From the NCBI RefSeq assembly GCF_903652925.1, contig NZ_CAHLAR010000012.1:142727-206726 (forward strand): DNA of 64,000 bases, given 5' to 3'. Positions 25,727-34,926 of the stretch are shown here, piece after piece; within the stretch, counting starts at the first letter, position 1, and each line of letters opens with the position of its first letter. Under the pieces are notes generated by a model that saw only the letters and a program-made list of their open reading frames with translations, was not told the origin of the DNA and did not search any database. The position numbers and the translations under genes are program-made. Origin of the DNA: Achromobacter anxifer (GTDB lineage Bacteria; Pseudomonadota; Gammaproteobacteria; Burkholderiales; Burkholderiaceae_B).

Positions 25727-26746
25727 TCAGCGGGCCGCTGGACCGCAGACCAGGCGGTTGCGGCGGTATTCGCCCGGCGACACGCCGGTCCATTTCTTGA
25801 AGGCGCGGTGGAAGGTGCTGGGCTCGGAAAAGCCCAGGCGTTCCGCGATGTCCATCAGCGACAGGTCATGGCGGCCCAGGTATTCGACCGCGACGTCGCG
25901 CCGCAGGTCGTCCTTCAACGCCTGGAAGCCCTGCCCCTCTTCGCGCAGATGGCGCCTGAGCGTTTGCGGCGTCATCGCCAGCTGCGCGCTGATCTGGGCC
26001 AGCGAGGGCAAGTCCCTGGACAGATCGTTGCGCAGCAAGCGGCGGATGCGGTCGGTCAGGGTGGTGCGGTCCTGGTACTTCACCAGCAGGTCGAAGGGCG
26101 CGGTGGCCAGGAACGGCTTGAGCGTCTGTTCGTTCTGCACCACCGGCAACGCCAGCCAGCGCGACTCCAGCCACAGGCCCGCCACCGGCTGGCCATAACG
26201 CACCGGCGCGTAGAAGAGCCGGTGCGCGTCGGCGCTGCGCGCGCCGCTGCTGTAGTCCACGCCCAGGATGGGGATGCGCCGCGCCGCCAGCCAGTTGGAC
26301 ACGCCCAGGGTGAAGAACAGGAATGAACGCTCGCCATACCAGCGCGCACAACTGCTGGGGCCGCGCGAATCGAGCACGATGCGCGCGCGCTCGCCGCTCA
26401 CGCACAGGCGCGCGGTGAAGTCGCGCAGCACGCCGTGGTAATAGCGGAACGCCACGCGCAAGGCCTGGCCCACCGTGGCCTGCTGCAAGGCAAGCCGGCA
26501 GGCGTGGTCGAACGCGCCCAGCGGCACCGGATGCTGTCCCATGCCCAGGAAGTCGTCGCGAGTGGCGCGGCGCAGCATCCGCAATATCTGCGCGAACTGG
26601 GCCTGCGATACGCGCGCCATCGGCGCCTGCAGCAAGGAAGGCGGCACGTCGGCCCGCGCCAGGACCCGGTCCACGTCCACGCTCCGGCTGCGCGCGCCTT
26701 GCAGGATCTGGGCGATATGCCCCACGGCAATGGTGTGATGGGTCAT
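25727..26746 (-). CDS. AraC family transcriptional regulator
   Basis: About 339 residues from ATG 26746 (an in-frame ATG at 26860 exists; neither has a clear ribosome site). The N-terminal two thirds resemble the Arabinose_bd-type sensor of OruR/VirS-like regulators. The C-terminal double helix-turn-helix spans about 245-335 (LPSLAQISAQLAMTPQTLRRHL; LSLMDIAERLGFSEPSTFHRAFKKWTGVSPGEYR). It lies 141 bases upstream of the acyl-CoA operon in the same direction and probably activates it, perhaps in response to a CoA ester. Confidence 0.9.
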   Translation of the reverse strand: MTHHTIAVGHIAQILQGARSRSVDVDRVLARADVPPSLLQAPMARVSQAQFAQILRMLRRATRDDFLGMGQHPVPLGAFDHACRLALQQATVGQALRVAFRYYHGVLRDFTARLCVSGERARIVLDSRGPSSCARWYGERSFLFFTLGVSNWLAARRIPILGVDYSSGARSADAHRLFYAPVRYGQPVAGLWLESRWLALPVVQNEQTLKPFLATAPFDLLVKYQDRTTLTDRIRRLLRNDLSRDLPSLAQISAQLAMTPQTLRRHLREEGQGFQALKDDLRRDVAVEYLGRHDLSLMDIAERLGFSEPSTFHRAFKKWTGVSPGEYRRNRLVCGPAAR

Positions 26747-26938
26747 GGAGGCATCCAACGGCTGGGCGTGCGCCGACAGCACCGATGGTAGCCAAAGCAG
26801 GCGCGCGCAGGAATGGCCTGCATGAGCATTCCCGCCAAGCGGAATCAGCGAATCCGCCATTGGTTGCCCGCAAAGCCGCGCCTAGACTGGCCCGAGCCCT
26901 ATGCGGGCATGCCACTTCGCATTTACGGGAGTCCCTCT

Positions 26939-28108
26939 TTGGATACGCCGAACACCGCCCCGCTCGCTGGCGTCAGGATCCTGGACCTGTCGCGGCTGCT
27001 GCCGGGCCCGCTGGGCGCGCAGTACCTGGCCGACCTGGGCGCGGACGTCATCAAGATCGAGGACACGCAGGCGGGCGATTACGCCCCGCCGCCGCTGCGC
27101 GCGCTATGCAACCGCAACAAGCGGGGGCTGCGGCTGAATCTCAAGGAACCCGAGGGCCAGGCGGCGCTGGCCGCGCTGGCGCGCGGCGCGGACGTGGTGA
27201 TCGAGAGTTTCCGGCCCGGCGTGGCCGCGCGCCTGCGGGCCGACTACCCGACCCTGGCGCATCACAATCCGCGGCTGGTGTATTGCAGCATTACGGGGTA
27301 TGGGCAGGACGGCCCGCAGCGCGACGCCGCCGGCCATGACCTGAACTACGCGGCCTGCGCGGGCGTCGCGGACCAGATGGGTTGCGGACCTGACCTGCCG
27401 GCCTTGTCCAATCTGCCGGTGGCCGACATCCTGGGCGGATCGCTCACGGCGGCGATGGGCATACTGGCCGCGCTGTACGACGCCCAGCGCAGCGGGCGCG
27501 GCCGCTGCATCGACATTGCCATCGCCGACGGCCTGCTGGCCGCCGCGGTGGTGCCGCTGGCCACCTTGAACGCCCAGGGCGACACGCGGCCGGCGGGCGC
27601 AGACACCTTGTCCGGCGGACTGGCCTGCTACGGCCAGTACCGCACGCAGGACGGACGCTACCTGGCCGTAGCCGCGCTGGAGCCGAAGTTCTGGGAAACG
27701 CTGTGCCGCCGCCTGGACCGCCCCGACCTGGCGCCGCTGCACCGCCATGGCGGCGCGGCGCAGCAGACGCGCGTGCGCGGCGAATTGCAGCAGCTGTTCG
27801 GCGCCCGTCCGCTGGCGCATTGGCTGGAGCTGCTGGAAGGCGCCGACTGCTGCGTGTCGCCGGTGCTCAAGCTGGCGGAAAGCCTCGCGCATCCGCAGTT
27901 CGTGGCTCGCGGCATGCCGCTGCAGACCGAACATCCGGCCTATGGCCGCAACACCCATGTGGCCAGCCCGGTGAAGATGTCGGGCTTCCAGTTCGCCATT
28001 CATCGCCAGGCCCCATTGCCCGGCGAGCACACGGATCAGATCCTGCGCGAGGCCGGCTATAGCGAGCCGGACATCGCCAGCCTGATCGGACGCGGCATCG
28101 CGCTGTAG
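26939..28108 (+). CDS. CaiB/BaiF CoA-transferase family protein (alpha-methylacyl-CoA racemase-like)
   Basis: Family III CoA-transferase fold. A TTG start at 26939 with GGGAG upstream puts the usual opening (PLAGVRILDLSRLLPGPLGAQYLADLGADVIKIE) near the N-terminus; ATGs at 26909 and 26813 are alternatives. GHDLNYAACAG matches the GHDINY segment that carries the catalytic Asp of alpha-methylacyl-CoA racemases, so racemisation of 2-methylacyl-CoA is more likely than CoA transfer. It is divergent from the AraC gene and may serve branched substrates of the neighbouring operon. The Bug gene follows 56 bases later. Confidence 0.88.
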   Translation: MDTPNTAPLAGVRILDLSRLLPGPLGAQYLADLGADVIKIEDTQAGDYAPPPLRALCNRNKRGLRLNLKEPEGQAALAALARGADVVIESFRPGVAARLRADYPTLAHHNPRLVYCSITGYGQDGPQRDAAGHDLNYAACAGVADQMGCGPDLPALSNLPVADILGGSLTAAMGILAALYDAQRSGRGRCIDIAIADGLLAAAVVPLATLNAQGDTRPAGADTLSGGLACYGQYRTQDGRYLAVAALEPKFWETLCRRLDRPDLAPLHRHGGAAQQTRVRGELQQLFGARPLAHWLELLEGADCCVSPVLKLAESLAHPQFVARGMPLQTEHPAYGRNTHVASPVKMSGFQFAIHRQAPLPGEHTDQILREAGYSEPDIASLIGRGIAL

Positions 28109-28164
28109 GGACATGCAGCCGGCGCGTCCGACCCCGCAAGCCCACAACCAGGACGGAGACAAGC

Positions 28165-29157
28165 ATGACCGATCACCCTCGCAGCCCTCCCTCGCCGCGG
28201 CGCCGCAGCCTGCTCAAGCTGGGCGCGGCCTTGCCCGCCGCGCTGGCCCTGCCGCGGCCTGCCGGCGCGGCCAACTTCCCGGCGCGCCCCGTCACGCTCA
28301 TCGTGCCGTTTCCGGCCGGCGGCGCCACCGACACGCAGATGCGCGCGCTGGCGGTCGCGGCCTCGCGCGAACTGGGGCAGACCGTCATCATCGCCAACCG
28401 GCCTGGCGCCGGTGGCACGCTGGGCCCGGCGGCCATGGCGCATACCGCGGCGCCCGACGGCTACACGGTATCGGTGGTGGTGGGCACGCTGTTCCGCTAC
28501 CCCTTCCTGCAACAGGTCAACTACGACCCGCTCAAGGACTTCACCTACGTCGCCTGCATGACCGCGTACTCCTACGCCATCGTGGTGCGCGAGGATGCGC
28601 CCTGGCGCACGCTGGACGAATTGATCGCCGACGCCCGCGCCCATCCCGACAAGATCAGCTATGGCGGCACGGGCACCGGGGGGTCGGGGCGCATCGCGAT
28701 CGAGCGCCTGTCGCGGCTGACGAACACCCGCTTCAATTTCATCCCCTACAAGGGCGCGGCCGAGGAAACCACCGCGCTGCTGGGCGGCCATATCCAGATG
28801 GTCTCGGACGCGGGCTGGGGACCGATGATAGACACCGGCAAGGCGCGGCTGCTGGCGGTGCTGGGCGAGGCCCGCGCCAAGCGCGTGCCCGATGTGCCGA
28901 CGCTGACGGAACTGGGTTACCCGATAGTCGCGGCCAACCCGGTGGGCATCGCCGGCCCCAAAGGCATGGACCCCGCCGTGACCCGCGCCTTGCAGCAGGC
29001 CTTTCATCGCGCATCCAGCGATCCGGAATACAACCGCGCGCTGGAAAACGCGGACCAGCCGCACATGCTGATGGACAGCGCGGCCTACACCGACTTCGCG
29101 ATCCGGCAGGTGGCGGAAGAAAAGAAGTTCGTGGCCGAGCTGGGCCTGAAGATGTAA
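28165..29157 (+). CDS. Bug/TctC-family periplasmic solute-binding protein
   Basis: 330 residues. A twin-arginine-like signal (PRRRSLLKLGAALPAALALP) precedes the Bug fold: FPARPVTLIVPFPAGGATD, QTVIIANRPGAGGTLG and DPLKDFTYVA are standard family phrases. It binds small carboxylates in the periplasm, normally for a TctAB permease, but no tctAB is nearby. Orphan Bug proteins are abundant in this bacterial group. A strong hairpin follows the stop. Confidence 0.93.
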   Translation: MTDHPRSPPSPRRRSLLKLGAALPAALALPRPAGAANFPARPVTLIVPFPAGGATDTQMRALAVAASRELGQTVIIANRPGAGGTLGPAAMAHTAAPDGYTVSVVVGTLFRYPFLQQVNYDPLKDFTYVACMTAYSYAIVVREDAPWRTLDELIADARAHPDKISYGGTGTGGSGRIAIERLSRLTNTRFNFIPYKGAAEETTALLGGHIQMVSDAGWGPMIDTGKARLLAVLGEARAKRVPDVPTLTELGYPIVAANPVGIAGPKGMDPAVTRALQQAFHRASSDPEYNRALENADQPHMLMDSAAYTDFAIRQVAEEKKFVAELGLKM

Positions 29158-29160
29158 TGA

Positions 29161-29185
29161 AAACGCCCGCGCAAGGCGGGCGTTT
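29161..29185. terminator. bidirectional terminator hairpin
   Basis: A perfect 10-bp stem AAACGCCCGC/GCGGGCGTTT with loop GCAAG. The A/T ends let it work on both strands, for the Bug gene on the plus strand and for the tautomerase gene ending at 29220 on the minus strand. Confidence 0.85.
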
Positions 29186-29219
29186 GGCAAACGGGCGACA
29201 GGCGCCGCGGCCGCCGCGT

Positions 29220-29594
29220 TCAGCGGCCGTTAGCCTTGGCGGTGATGCCGTTGGCCGCGCCCATGTCGGTGTTGGGCACGTCGCGCAGCAGCACGCGCAC
29301 GTCCTGACCCGAAATGCCGATGCTGGCGCACACCGCCTGGTTCAACGCCGCGATCAGCGCCGCCTTCTTGGCCTCGTCGCGGCCCGAGATCAGGGCCACA
29401 TCGACCCGCGCCATGGCCTTGCCGATCTCGCCGCCCACGATCACATGTTCCGCGGACACTTCCTGCAGCACGATGCGCACGGTGGATAGCGGCGCCGCGA
29501 TGCTCTCGACGACAGCGTTGGACGCGGCCTTCAGCAGCGCGGCCTTCTGGGCGGCCGAATGGCCTTCCATGATCTGGACATTCAAAATAGGCAT
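29220..29594 (-). CDS. tautomerase family protein, two fused 4-OT-like repeats
   Basis: 124 residues started at ATG 29594, so the mature N-terminus would be Pro2, the catalytic base of the 4-oxalocrotonate tautomerase superfamily (PILNVQIMEGHSAAQKAALL). Two beta-alpha-beta units are visible: residues 2-60 and 63-120 (ARVDVALISGRDEAKKAALIAALNQAV). Classical 4-OT subunits are about 62 residues, so this is a fused dimer. The second unit begins with Ala-Arg-Val, without a Pro. The substrate is unknown. Confidence 0.85.
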   Translation of the reverse strand: MPILNVQIMEGHSAAQKAALLKAASNAVVESIAAPLSTVRIVLQEVSAEHVIVGGEIGKAMARVDVALISGRDEAKKAALIAALNQAVCASIGISGQDVRVLLRDVPNTDMGAANGITAKANGR

Positions 29595-29714
29595 GACGGA
29601 TTCCGATGTTCCGAAAAAGGAGAAGCCGGCCCAGGCGGCCGGCAAACCATCATATCCGGAGTTGAGCCGCGCAAACGGCCGCGCGGCCTGGTTCCGGCCT
29701 AGGGTTTCTCCCTG

Positions 29715-30998
29715 TCAGGCGGCCTGGTCGCGGCGCTCGGACTCGGGCTGGGACTGCTCGGCGGCAGGCGCGGCATCGGACGGCGCCGCGTCCGCGGCAG
29801 CGGTCTCGGCAGGAGCCGCTTCGGCCAGGGCCGGCGTGACCAGCTCCACCACCTTCTTGCGCGACAGCATGCCGATGAATTCGTCGTCCTCGCCGGTCAC
29901 CGCGACCGGCTGGTCGCTGTGCACCAGCTGCGCCAGCACTTCGCCCAGGCCCGCCGTGGCCGGCACGGAAGCCAGGTCCTCGACGTAGCGCGAGATGTCG
30001 CGCGTGCCTTCCTCGATGGCGCGCGTGGCCGCTTCGGCGGTCAGCACGCCGGCCAGGCGCTTGCCGTCCAGCACGGGCGCGTACTCGTAGTTCAGGGCGC
30101 GCATGCGGTCCATGGCGTGCGCGGGACGCGAACGCATGGTCAGGGTCAGGCGCGCCGGGTTCACGGCGTGGGTGGCATTGAGCACCTTGGTGCGGTTCAC
30201 GTCCTGCAGGAACGACTGCACATAGTCGTTGGCCGGATTCAGCAGGATGTCTTCCGGCGTGCCTTCCTGCACCAGTTCGCCGTCCTTGAGGATGGCGATG
30301 CGGTTGCCCAGGCGCAGGGCCTCGTCCAGGTCGTGCGTGATGAAGACGATGGTCTTGTTGAGCTTGGCCTGCAGCTGCAGCAGCTGGTCCTGCATTTCGC
30401 GGCGGATCAGCGGGTCCAGCGCGGAGAAGGCTTCGTCCATCAGCAGGATTTCAGCATCCGTGGCCAGCGCCCGGGCCAGGCCGACACGCTGCTGCATGCC
30501 GCCCGACAACTGGTGCGGGTACTGGTTCTCGAAGCCCGACAGGCCCACCTGGTCCAGCCATTCGCGGGCGCGCTTTTCGCGTTCGGCGCGGCCCACTCCC
30601 TGCACGGTCAGGCCGTAGGCGGCGTTGTCCAGCACGGTGCGGTGCGGGAACAGGCCGAAACGCTGGAACACCATGCTCATTTTTTTCTGGCGGAAGACTT
30701 CCAGATCGCGCTTGTTCAGGCTGACCACGTCCACCCCGTCGACCAGGATGTGGCCGGCGCTGGGTTCGATCAGGCGGTTGAAGTGGCGGATCAGCGTGGA
30801 CTTGCCGGACCCCGACAGGCCCATGATCACGTAGATGCTGCCCTCTTCGATCGACAGGCTGATGTCGCGCAGGCCCAGCGTGTGGCCGCTCTCGGCCAGC
30901 AGCTGCTCCTTGCTCATGCCGTTCTGGGCGGCTTCCAGCCATTTCTTCGGATGCGGCCCGAAGACCTTGTAGATGTTCTTGACCTCGATCTTGCTCAT
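29715..30998 (-). CDS. proV: glycine betaine/proline ABC transporter ATP-binding protein ProV
   Basis: 427 residues. Walker A GLSGSGKST at about 59, signature LSGGMQQRVGLARAL, Walker B ILLMDEAFSALDP, then two C-terminal CBS domains (about 280-395) that sense ionic strength in OpuA. The N-terminal phrase YKVFGPHPKKWLEAAQNGMSKEQLL is typical of ProV. An Ala/Glu/Pro-rich tail of about 40 residues is extra. Gene order proX-proW-proV on the minus strand, with a 4-base overlap with proW. Confidence 0.96.
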   Translation of the reverse strand: MSKIEVKNIYKVFGPHPKKWLEAAQNGMSKEQLLAESGHTLGLRDISLSIEEGSIYVIMGLSGSGKSTLIRHFNRLIEPSAGHILVDGVDVVSLNKRDLEVFRQKKMSMVFQRFGLFPHRTVLDNAAYGLTVQGVGRAEREKRAREWLDQVGLSGFENQYPHQLSGGMQQRVGLARALATDAEILLMDEAFSALDPLIRREMQDQLLQLQAKLNKTIVFITHDLDEALRLGNRIAILKDGELVQEGTPEDILLNPANDYVQSFLQDVNRTKVLNATHAVNPARLTLTMRSRPAHAMDRMRALNYEYAPVLDGKRLAGVLTAEAATRAIEEGTRDISRYVEDLASVPATAGLGEVLAQLVHSDQPVAVTGEDDEFIGMLSRKKVVELVTPALAEAAPAETAAADAAPSDAAPAAEQSQPESERRDQAA

Positions 30999-31852
30999 CG
31001 TTGGCCTCCCTTGCGCATGCGCTGTCCATACGATTGCGTGATCCGGTCGAACAGCACGGCCAGCACCACGATACCCAAGCCTGCCAGCAGGCCGCGGCCC
31101 ACCTCCAGGCGATTGATCCCGAGCAGCACTTCATAGCCCAGGCCGCGCGCGCCGATCATCGAAGCGATCACCACCATCGACAGCGCCATCATCGTGGTCT
31201 GATTGATGCCGGCCATGATGTTGGGTAACGCCAGCGGCAGCTGCACGCCGAAGAGCTGCTGGCGCGGATTGGCGCCGAAGGCGCGCGAGGCCTCCAGCAC
31301 CTCGCGGTCGACCAGGCGGATGCCCAGGTCGGTCAGGCGGATCAGCGGCGGCACGGCGTAGATCACGGTGGCGATGATCGCGGGGATCTTACCCAGGCCG
31401 AACAGCATGACGACGGGGATCAGGTACACGAAGCTGGGCATGGTCTGCATCACGTCCAGCACCGGCAGCATGACGGAACGCAGCCAGTTGACGCGCGCCA
31501 TCAGCACGCCCAGCGGGATGCCGATGACCACCGACAGGCCGGCGGCCATGATCATCAGCGCCAGCGTCTGCATGCCGGCGTCCCACAGGCCCAGCACGCC
31601 GATCACGCACAGCAGCGCGCCCATCGCCAGGCTCAGGCCGATGCGGCGGCTGACGCCCCAGGCGACCGCGATCGTCACCGCGACCACCGCCCACCAGGGC
31701 GAGGTGCGCAACAGCTGCTCCAGCCACACCAGGGCATGCAGGACGGGCTGGGACAGGGTCTCCAGCGTGTCGGCGTAATTGGTGACCAGGTGATCGACGA
31801 AACCGTCGATCGCCCCCCGGACCTGCCGGGCGGGGATAATTTCAGGAAACAT
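30995..31852 (-). CDS. proW: glycine betaine/proline ABC transporter permease ProW
   Basis: 285 residues with six or seven membrane helices and the permease loop EASRAFGANPRQQLFGVQLPLALPNIMAGINQTTMMALSMVV, the EAA motif contacting ProV. The start MFPEIIPARQ at 31852 has a GGAG site; an in-frame ATG at 31876 is less likely. It imports osmoprotectants together with ProV and ProX. Confidence 0.95.
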   Translation of the reverse strand: MFPEIIPARQVRGAIDGFVDHLVTNYADTLETLSQPVLHALVWLEQLLRTSPWWAVVAVTIAVAWGVSRRIGLSLAMGALLCVIGVLGLWDAGMQTLALMIMAAGLSVVIGIPLGVLMARVNWLRSVMLPVLDVMQTMPSFVYLIPVVMLFGLGKIPAIIATVIYAVPPLIRLTDLGIRLVDREVLEASRAFGANPRQQLFGVQLPLALPNIMAGINQTTMMALSMVVIASMIGARGLGYEVLLGINRLEVGRGLLAGLGIVVLAVLFDRITQSYGQRMRKGGQR

Positions 31853-32075
31853 TGGTTCTACTCCATTCTGGCGCACTCACCGCCAGGACCGCCCCCGCCT
31901 GCCCCGGAATCGGGCAAGGCGGCGGGACCTGGGGGCTTCCAGCAGCAGCGGCGGCGCCAGCGTGTCTCGGACCGGGTGCGCATCGCGCCCGGCCGGCGGC
32001 CATCCCGGCAAGGAATTCCGGCCCCTTGCGGGACCGGCGCGCGCCATGGCGGCGCGCTGCCAGGCTCATGGCGGG

Positions 32076-33077
32076 TTACAGCGCGCTTTGGACGCGCCCG
32101 GCGACGTCGGCGGGGACCCACTTGGTCCAGACGTCGGGTTTGTTCTTCAGGAACCACTTGGCCACGGCGCTGGCTTCGTCGCCGGACTCTTCCATGTGGG
32201 CCAGGGTCTCATTGATCACCGGCAGCGGCACCGAGACCTTGGAAAGGAATTCGGTGAGCTTGGGCGCTTCCTCGGAGAACTTGGTGTTCACCGCGGTGAA
32301 GACGGGATTGTCGGGATAGGCGCTGGGCTCGGGCTTGGCGCACTTGGGCGACGTCAGGCACTTGTGCTTTTCGGCGTCGTACGGCGGCATGTCGAGCTTG
32401 ACCAGGTCCATCGCGCCGACCAGCGGCGTGGGCGACCAGTAGTAGAAGACCACGTTCTGCTTGCGCTTGTAGGCCGACATCAGGGCCGCCTTCTGCGCCG
32501 CGCCGGTGCCGGGCGAATACAGCGTGTAGGTGTCGTCCAGCTTCAGCGCGTGGAACAGGTTATTGCTGGTGATCTCGCAGCCCCAGCCTGCCGGGCAGCC
32601 GTAGAAGCGGCCCTTGCCGGGCTCTTCGGGGTCCTTGAACTTGTCCTTGAACTTCGGCAGGTCGGCCGCGGACTTGAGTTCGGGCAGGCGTTCGGCCGTG
32701 TAGCGGGGGATGTACCAGCCCTCGGCGCCCATGTAGAGATCGCCGATGCGCTTGACCTTGCCGGTCTTCTCGGCGCGGTCCCAGGGCTCGGCCACGCTGT
32801 TCAGCCAGATCTCGGTGTTGATGTCCAGGTCGCCGCGCTCCAGCGCGGCCAGGGCGGGCAGGGTTTCGGTGGGCAAGGTCTCGGTTTTGCAACCGTAGCC
32901 CTTTTCCATGATGAATCGCTCGACGTCGACGAGCACCAGGTTGGATTCCCAGTTCATCCCGCCGAAATTGACCGGACGCTTGATTTCACACTGGGCGCCA
33001 TCGGCGGCTTGGGCCGCGCCGGCAAAGGCAAAGAACACGGCCGCGGCGGCCAGGGTCTTGACAGGGGTAAAACGCAT
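32076..33077 (-). CDS. proX: glycine betaine/proline ABC transporter substrate-binding protein ProX
   Basis: 333 residues. The ATG at 33077 has GGAGG upstream and is followed by a signal peptide (TLAAAAVFFAFAGAAQA). The mature protein shows the OpuAC fold, with Trp/Tyr-rich segments for quaternary amine binding (NFGGMNWESN, INTEIWLNSVAEPW, VFYYWSPTPL) and extra Cys pairs (CLTSPKC, CPAGWGC). It starts the proXWV operon; the gap to proW is 223 bases, long for an operon, and holds no gene I can support. Confidence 0.95.
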   Translation of the reverse strand: MRFTPVKTLAAAAVFFAFAGAAQAADGAQCEIKRPVNFGGMNWESNLVLVDVERFIMEKGYGCKTETLPTETLPALAALERGDLDINTEIWLNSVAEPWDRAEKTGKVKRIGDLYMGAEGWYIPRYTAERLPELKSAADLPKFKDKFKDPEEPGKGRFYGCPAGWGCEITSNNLFHALKLDDTYTLYSPGTGAAQKAALMSAYKRKQNVVFYYWSPTPLVGAMDLVKLDMPPYDAEKHKCLTSPKCAKPEPSAYPDNPVFTAVNTKFSEEAPKLTEFLSKVSVPLPVINETLAHMEESGDEASAVAKWFLKNKPDVWTKWVPADVAGRVQSAL

Positions 33078-33605
33078 TGGCTTTTGCCTCCATAGGTTCA
33101 GGGACACGCGCCGGGCTTGGGCCCGAAGGTGCCATGGAGCTAAGGGGGTTGTGCGGAAGACGGGCAGAACCGCCAATACAAACCGACACTAGCAACAAGA
33201 CGGTCCGCGAGGATGCGGCATCTTGCAAGACAGGAGCCTCAAAAAACGTAGTTTTTGAAAGCCCGCAGAAAGTGAACAAACTGAACGAAGAAGGCAGCAT
33301 CTTAAACGAAATTGATGCTCAACCCAACCCTAACCCAGAACAGATTAGATACATTTGGGTAAAAAATGCCCTGGGATTACCCGCATCGACAAGAGGTGGA
33401 ACCGCGTTTTTCCCTAAGGGATTCTGGCCCGCCAAGTAAGATACATTTAGTTAATAATAAATTCATATTCACACGATTCAGGGCCCTGGAAACAGCCGAA
33501 ACCGCCGTTTCCGGCCATCGCGCGGATAGAATTCCGGCCTGTTTCCAGGCCTTGAATTCCGGCCTTCCCCGGCACTTCGGCCACGCCATGGACAGATGCC
33601 GGCCA
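33078..33605. other. 528-base intergenic region with repeats and lower GC
   Basis: It separates proX from the cyclopropane synthase gene. Visible structure: AGATACATTT twice (33347-33356 and 33439-33448), GAATTCCGGCCT twice (33529-33540 and 33554-33565), and an 11-bp inverted repeat CCTGGAAACAG (33485-33495)/CTGTTTCCAGG (33539-33549). The part 33230-33480 is clearly AT-richer than the genes around it. A plus-strand frame ends at 33439, but I cannot show that it is a gene. The proX promoter must lie in the left part. Confidence 0.5.
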
Positions 33606-34868
33606 CTATCCGTTCTTGCCGTACATATAGTCCCGGCGCCATGGATAGGCCAGGTCCGGCGGGTTGTCCAGTTCGTCGGAACGCCCGGTCGCCGGGTGTT
33701 GGCCCAGGATCTGGTGCAGCGCGATCCAGCCGTGCTCGAAGGCCATGGCGCAACCGGCAAGGTAGAGCCGGTAGGCGCGCAGCGAACGCTCGCCCTGCTC
33801 CCCGCCCAGGACGCGCGCGGCTTCCGGCAAGCGCGCCTCCAGCGCGTCGCTCCAGGCCCACAAGGTGCGCGCATAGTGCGGACGCAGGTTCTCCACGTCC
33901 ACCTCTTCCAGCCCGCCATTGGTCAGGGTTTCCATCACCACGCTGACGTGGGTCAGCTCGCCGCCCGGGAAGATGTACTTCTCGATGAATTCGCCCATGC
34001 CGTTGCCCAGCTCGGCGTTGTAGACGCCCGCCGCGGTAATGCCGTGGTTCATGATCAGCCCGCCCGGCTTGAGCAGGCGGCGCAACTTGGCGAAATAGGC
34101 TTCGAGCTGGGCGCGGCCCACGTGCTCGAACATGCCGACCGACGCGATCTTGTCGTAGGGCGTGGATTCGTCCAGCTTGCGGTAGTCCAGCAGCTCCATT
34201 CGGACGCGGCCGGCCAGGCCCTTCTCCTGGATCAGCTTGTTGACGTGCGCGTGCTGGTTGCGCGACAAGGTGATGCCGGTGGCGTCCACGCCGTAGTTTT
34301 CCGCGGCCCACAGCAGCAGGCCGCCCCAGCCAGCGCCCACGTCCAGGAAGCGTTCGCCCGCACGCAGGCGCAGCTTGCGGCAGATGTGGTCCAGCTTGGC
34401 TTCCTGGGCCTGGGCCAGCGTCATGCCCGGCTCGCGATAGTAGGCGCAGGAATAGACCCGGCGCGGATCCAACCAGAGCGCGTAGAAATCGTCCGACAGG
34501 TCATAGTGGAATTCGATCTGCTTGGCGTCGCGCTCCACCGAGTGCCGCCAGACCGACATCACCTTGCGCACCAGCTCGGTCAGCCAGCCGCCGCGCGCCG
34601 CCTCGACCGGCGAGCCTGGCAGCAGCGCCGACGCCGCGGCCATGACGTCGCGCATATTGCCTTCGATGTCGATGCGGCCTTCGACGTAATCCTGTCCCAG
34701 CACGCCCACCGCGCCTTCGGCCAGATGCGCCAGGGCGGTCTTGTCGTGCGCGACGAAACGGACGCGCGGTTCGGGCGGCCCCAGCACGGCGCCATCGGGC
34801 AAAACCAGCTGGATCGGGACCGGCAGGGCCTGGAGTTTGCGTTCCACAACAGACAACAAAGGATTCAC
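33606..34868 (-). CDS. cyclopropane-fatty-acyl-phospholipid synthase family methyltransferase
   Basis: 420 residues from a GTG at 34868 preceded by GAGGAGAAGCC; longer frames lack a site. It transfers a methylene from S-adenosylmethionine to unsaturated acyl chains of membrane lipids. SAM motif I is FLDVGAGWGGLL (about 195), and the CFA-type phrases HYDLSDDFYALWLDPRRVYSCAYY and SVGMFEHVGRAQLEAYF are present. It lacks a close partner gene. It is divergent from the Bcr/CflA exporter. Confidence 0.93.
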   Translation of the reverse strand: MNPLLSVVERKLQALPVPIQLVLPDGAVLGPPEPRVRFVAHDKTALAHLAEGAVGVLGQDYVEGRIDIEGNMRDVMAAASALLPGSPVEAARGGWLTELVRKVMSVWRHSVERDAKQIEFHYDLSDDFYALWLDPRRVYSCAYYREPGMTLAQAQEAKLDHICRKLRLRAGERFLDVGAGWGGLLLWAAENYGVDATGITLSRNQHAHVNKLIQEKGLAGRVRMELLDYRKLDESTPYDKIASVGMFEHVGRAQLEAYFAKLRRLLKPGGLIMNHGITAAGVYNAELGNGMGEFIEKYIFPGGELTHVSVVMETLTNGGLEEVDVENLRPHYARTLWAWSDALEARLPEAARVLGGEQGERSLRAYRLYLAGCAMAFEHGWIALHQILGQHPATGRSDELDNPPDLAYPWRRDYMYGKNG

Positions 34869-34926
34869 GGCTTCTCCTCTGAAATACGTACGGACCGCAA
34901 TGACTTTATCGGAAAAAACTTGCAAT

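Noticed and set aside
22872-25793. Thiolase read as a 973-residue protein by extending the frame upstream
   Set aside because: The extension runs out of frame through the ligase gene; the ATG at 24056 has its own ribosome site and gives a normal thiolase.
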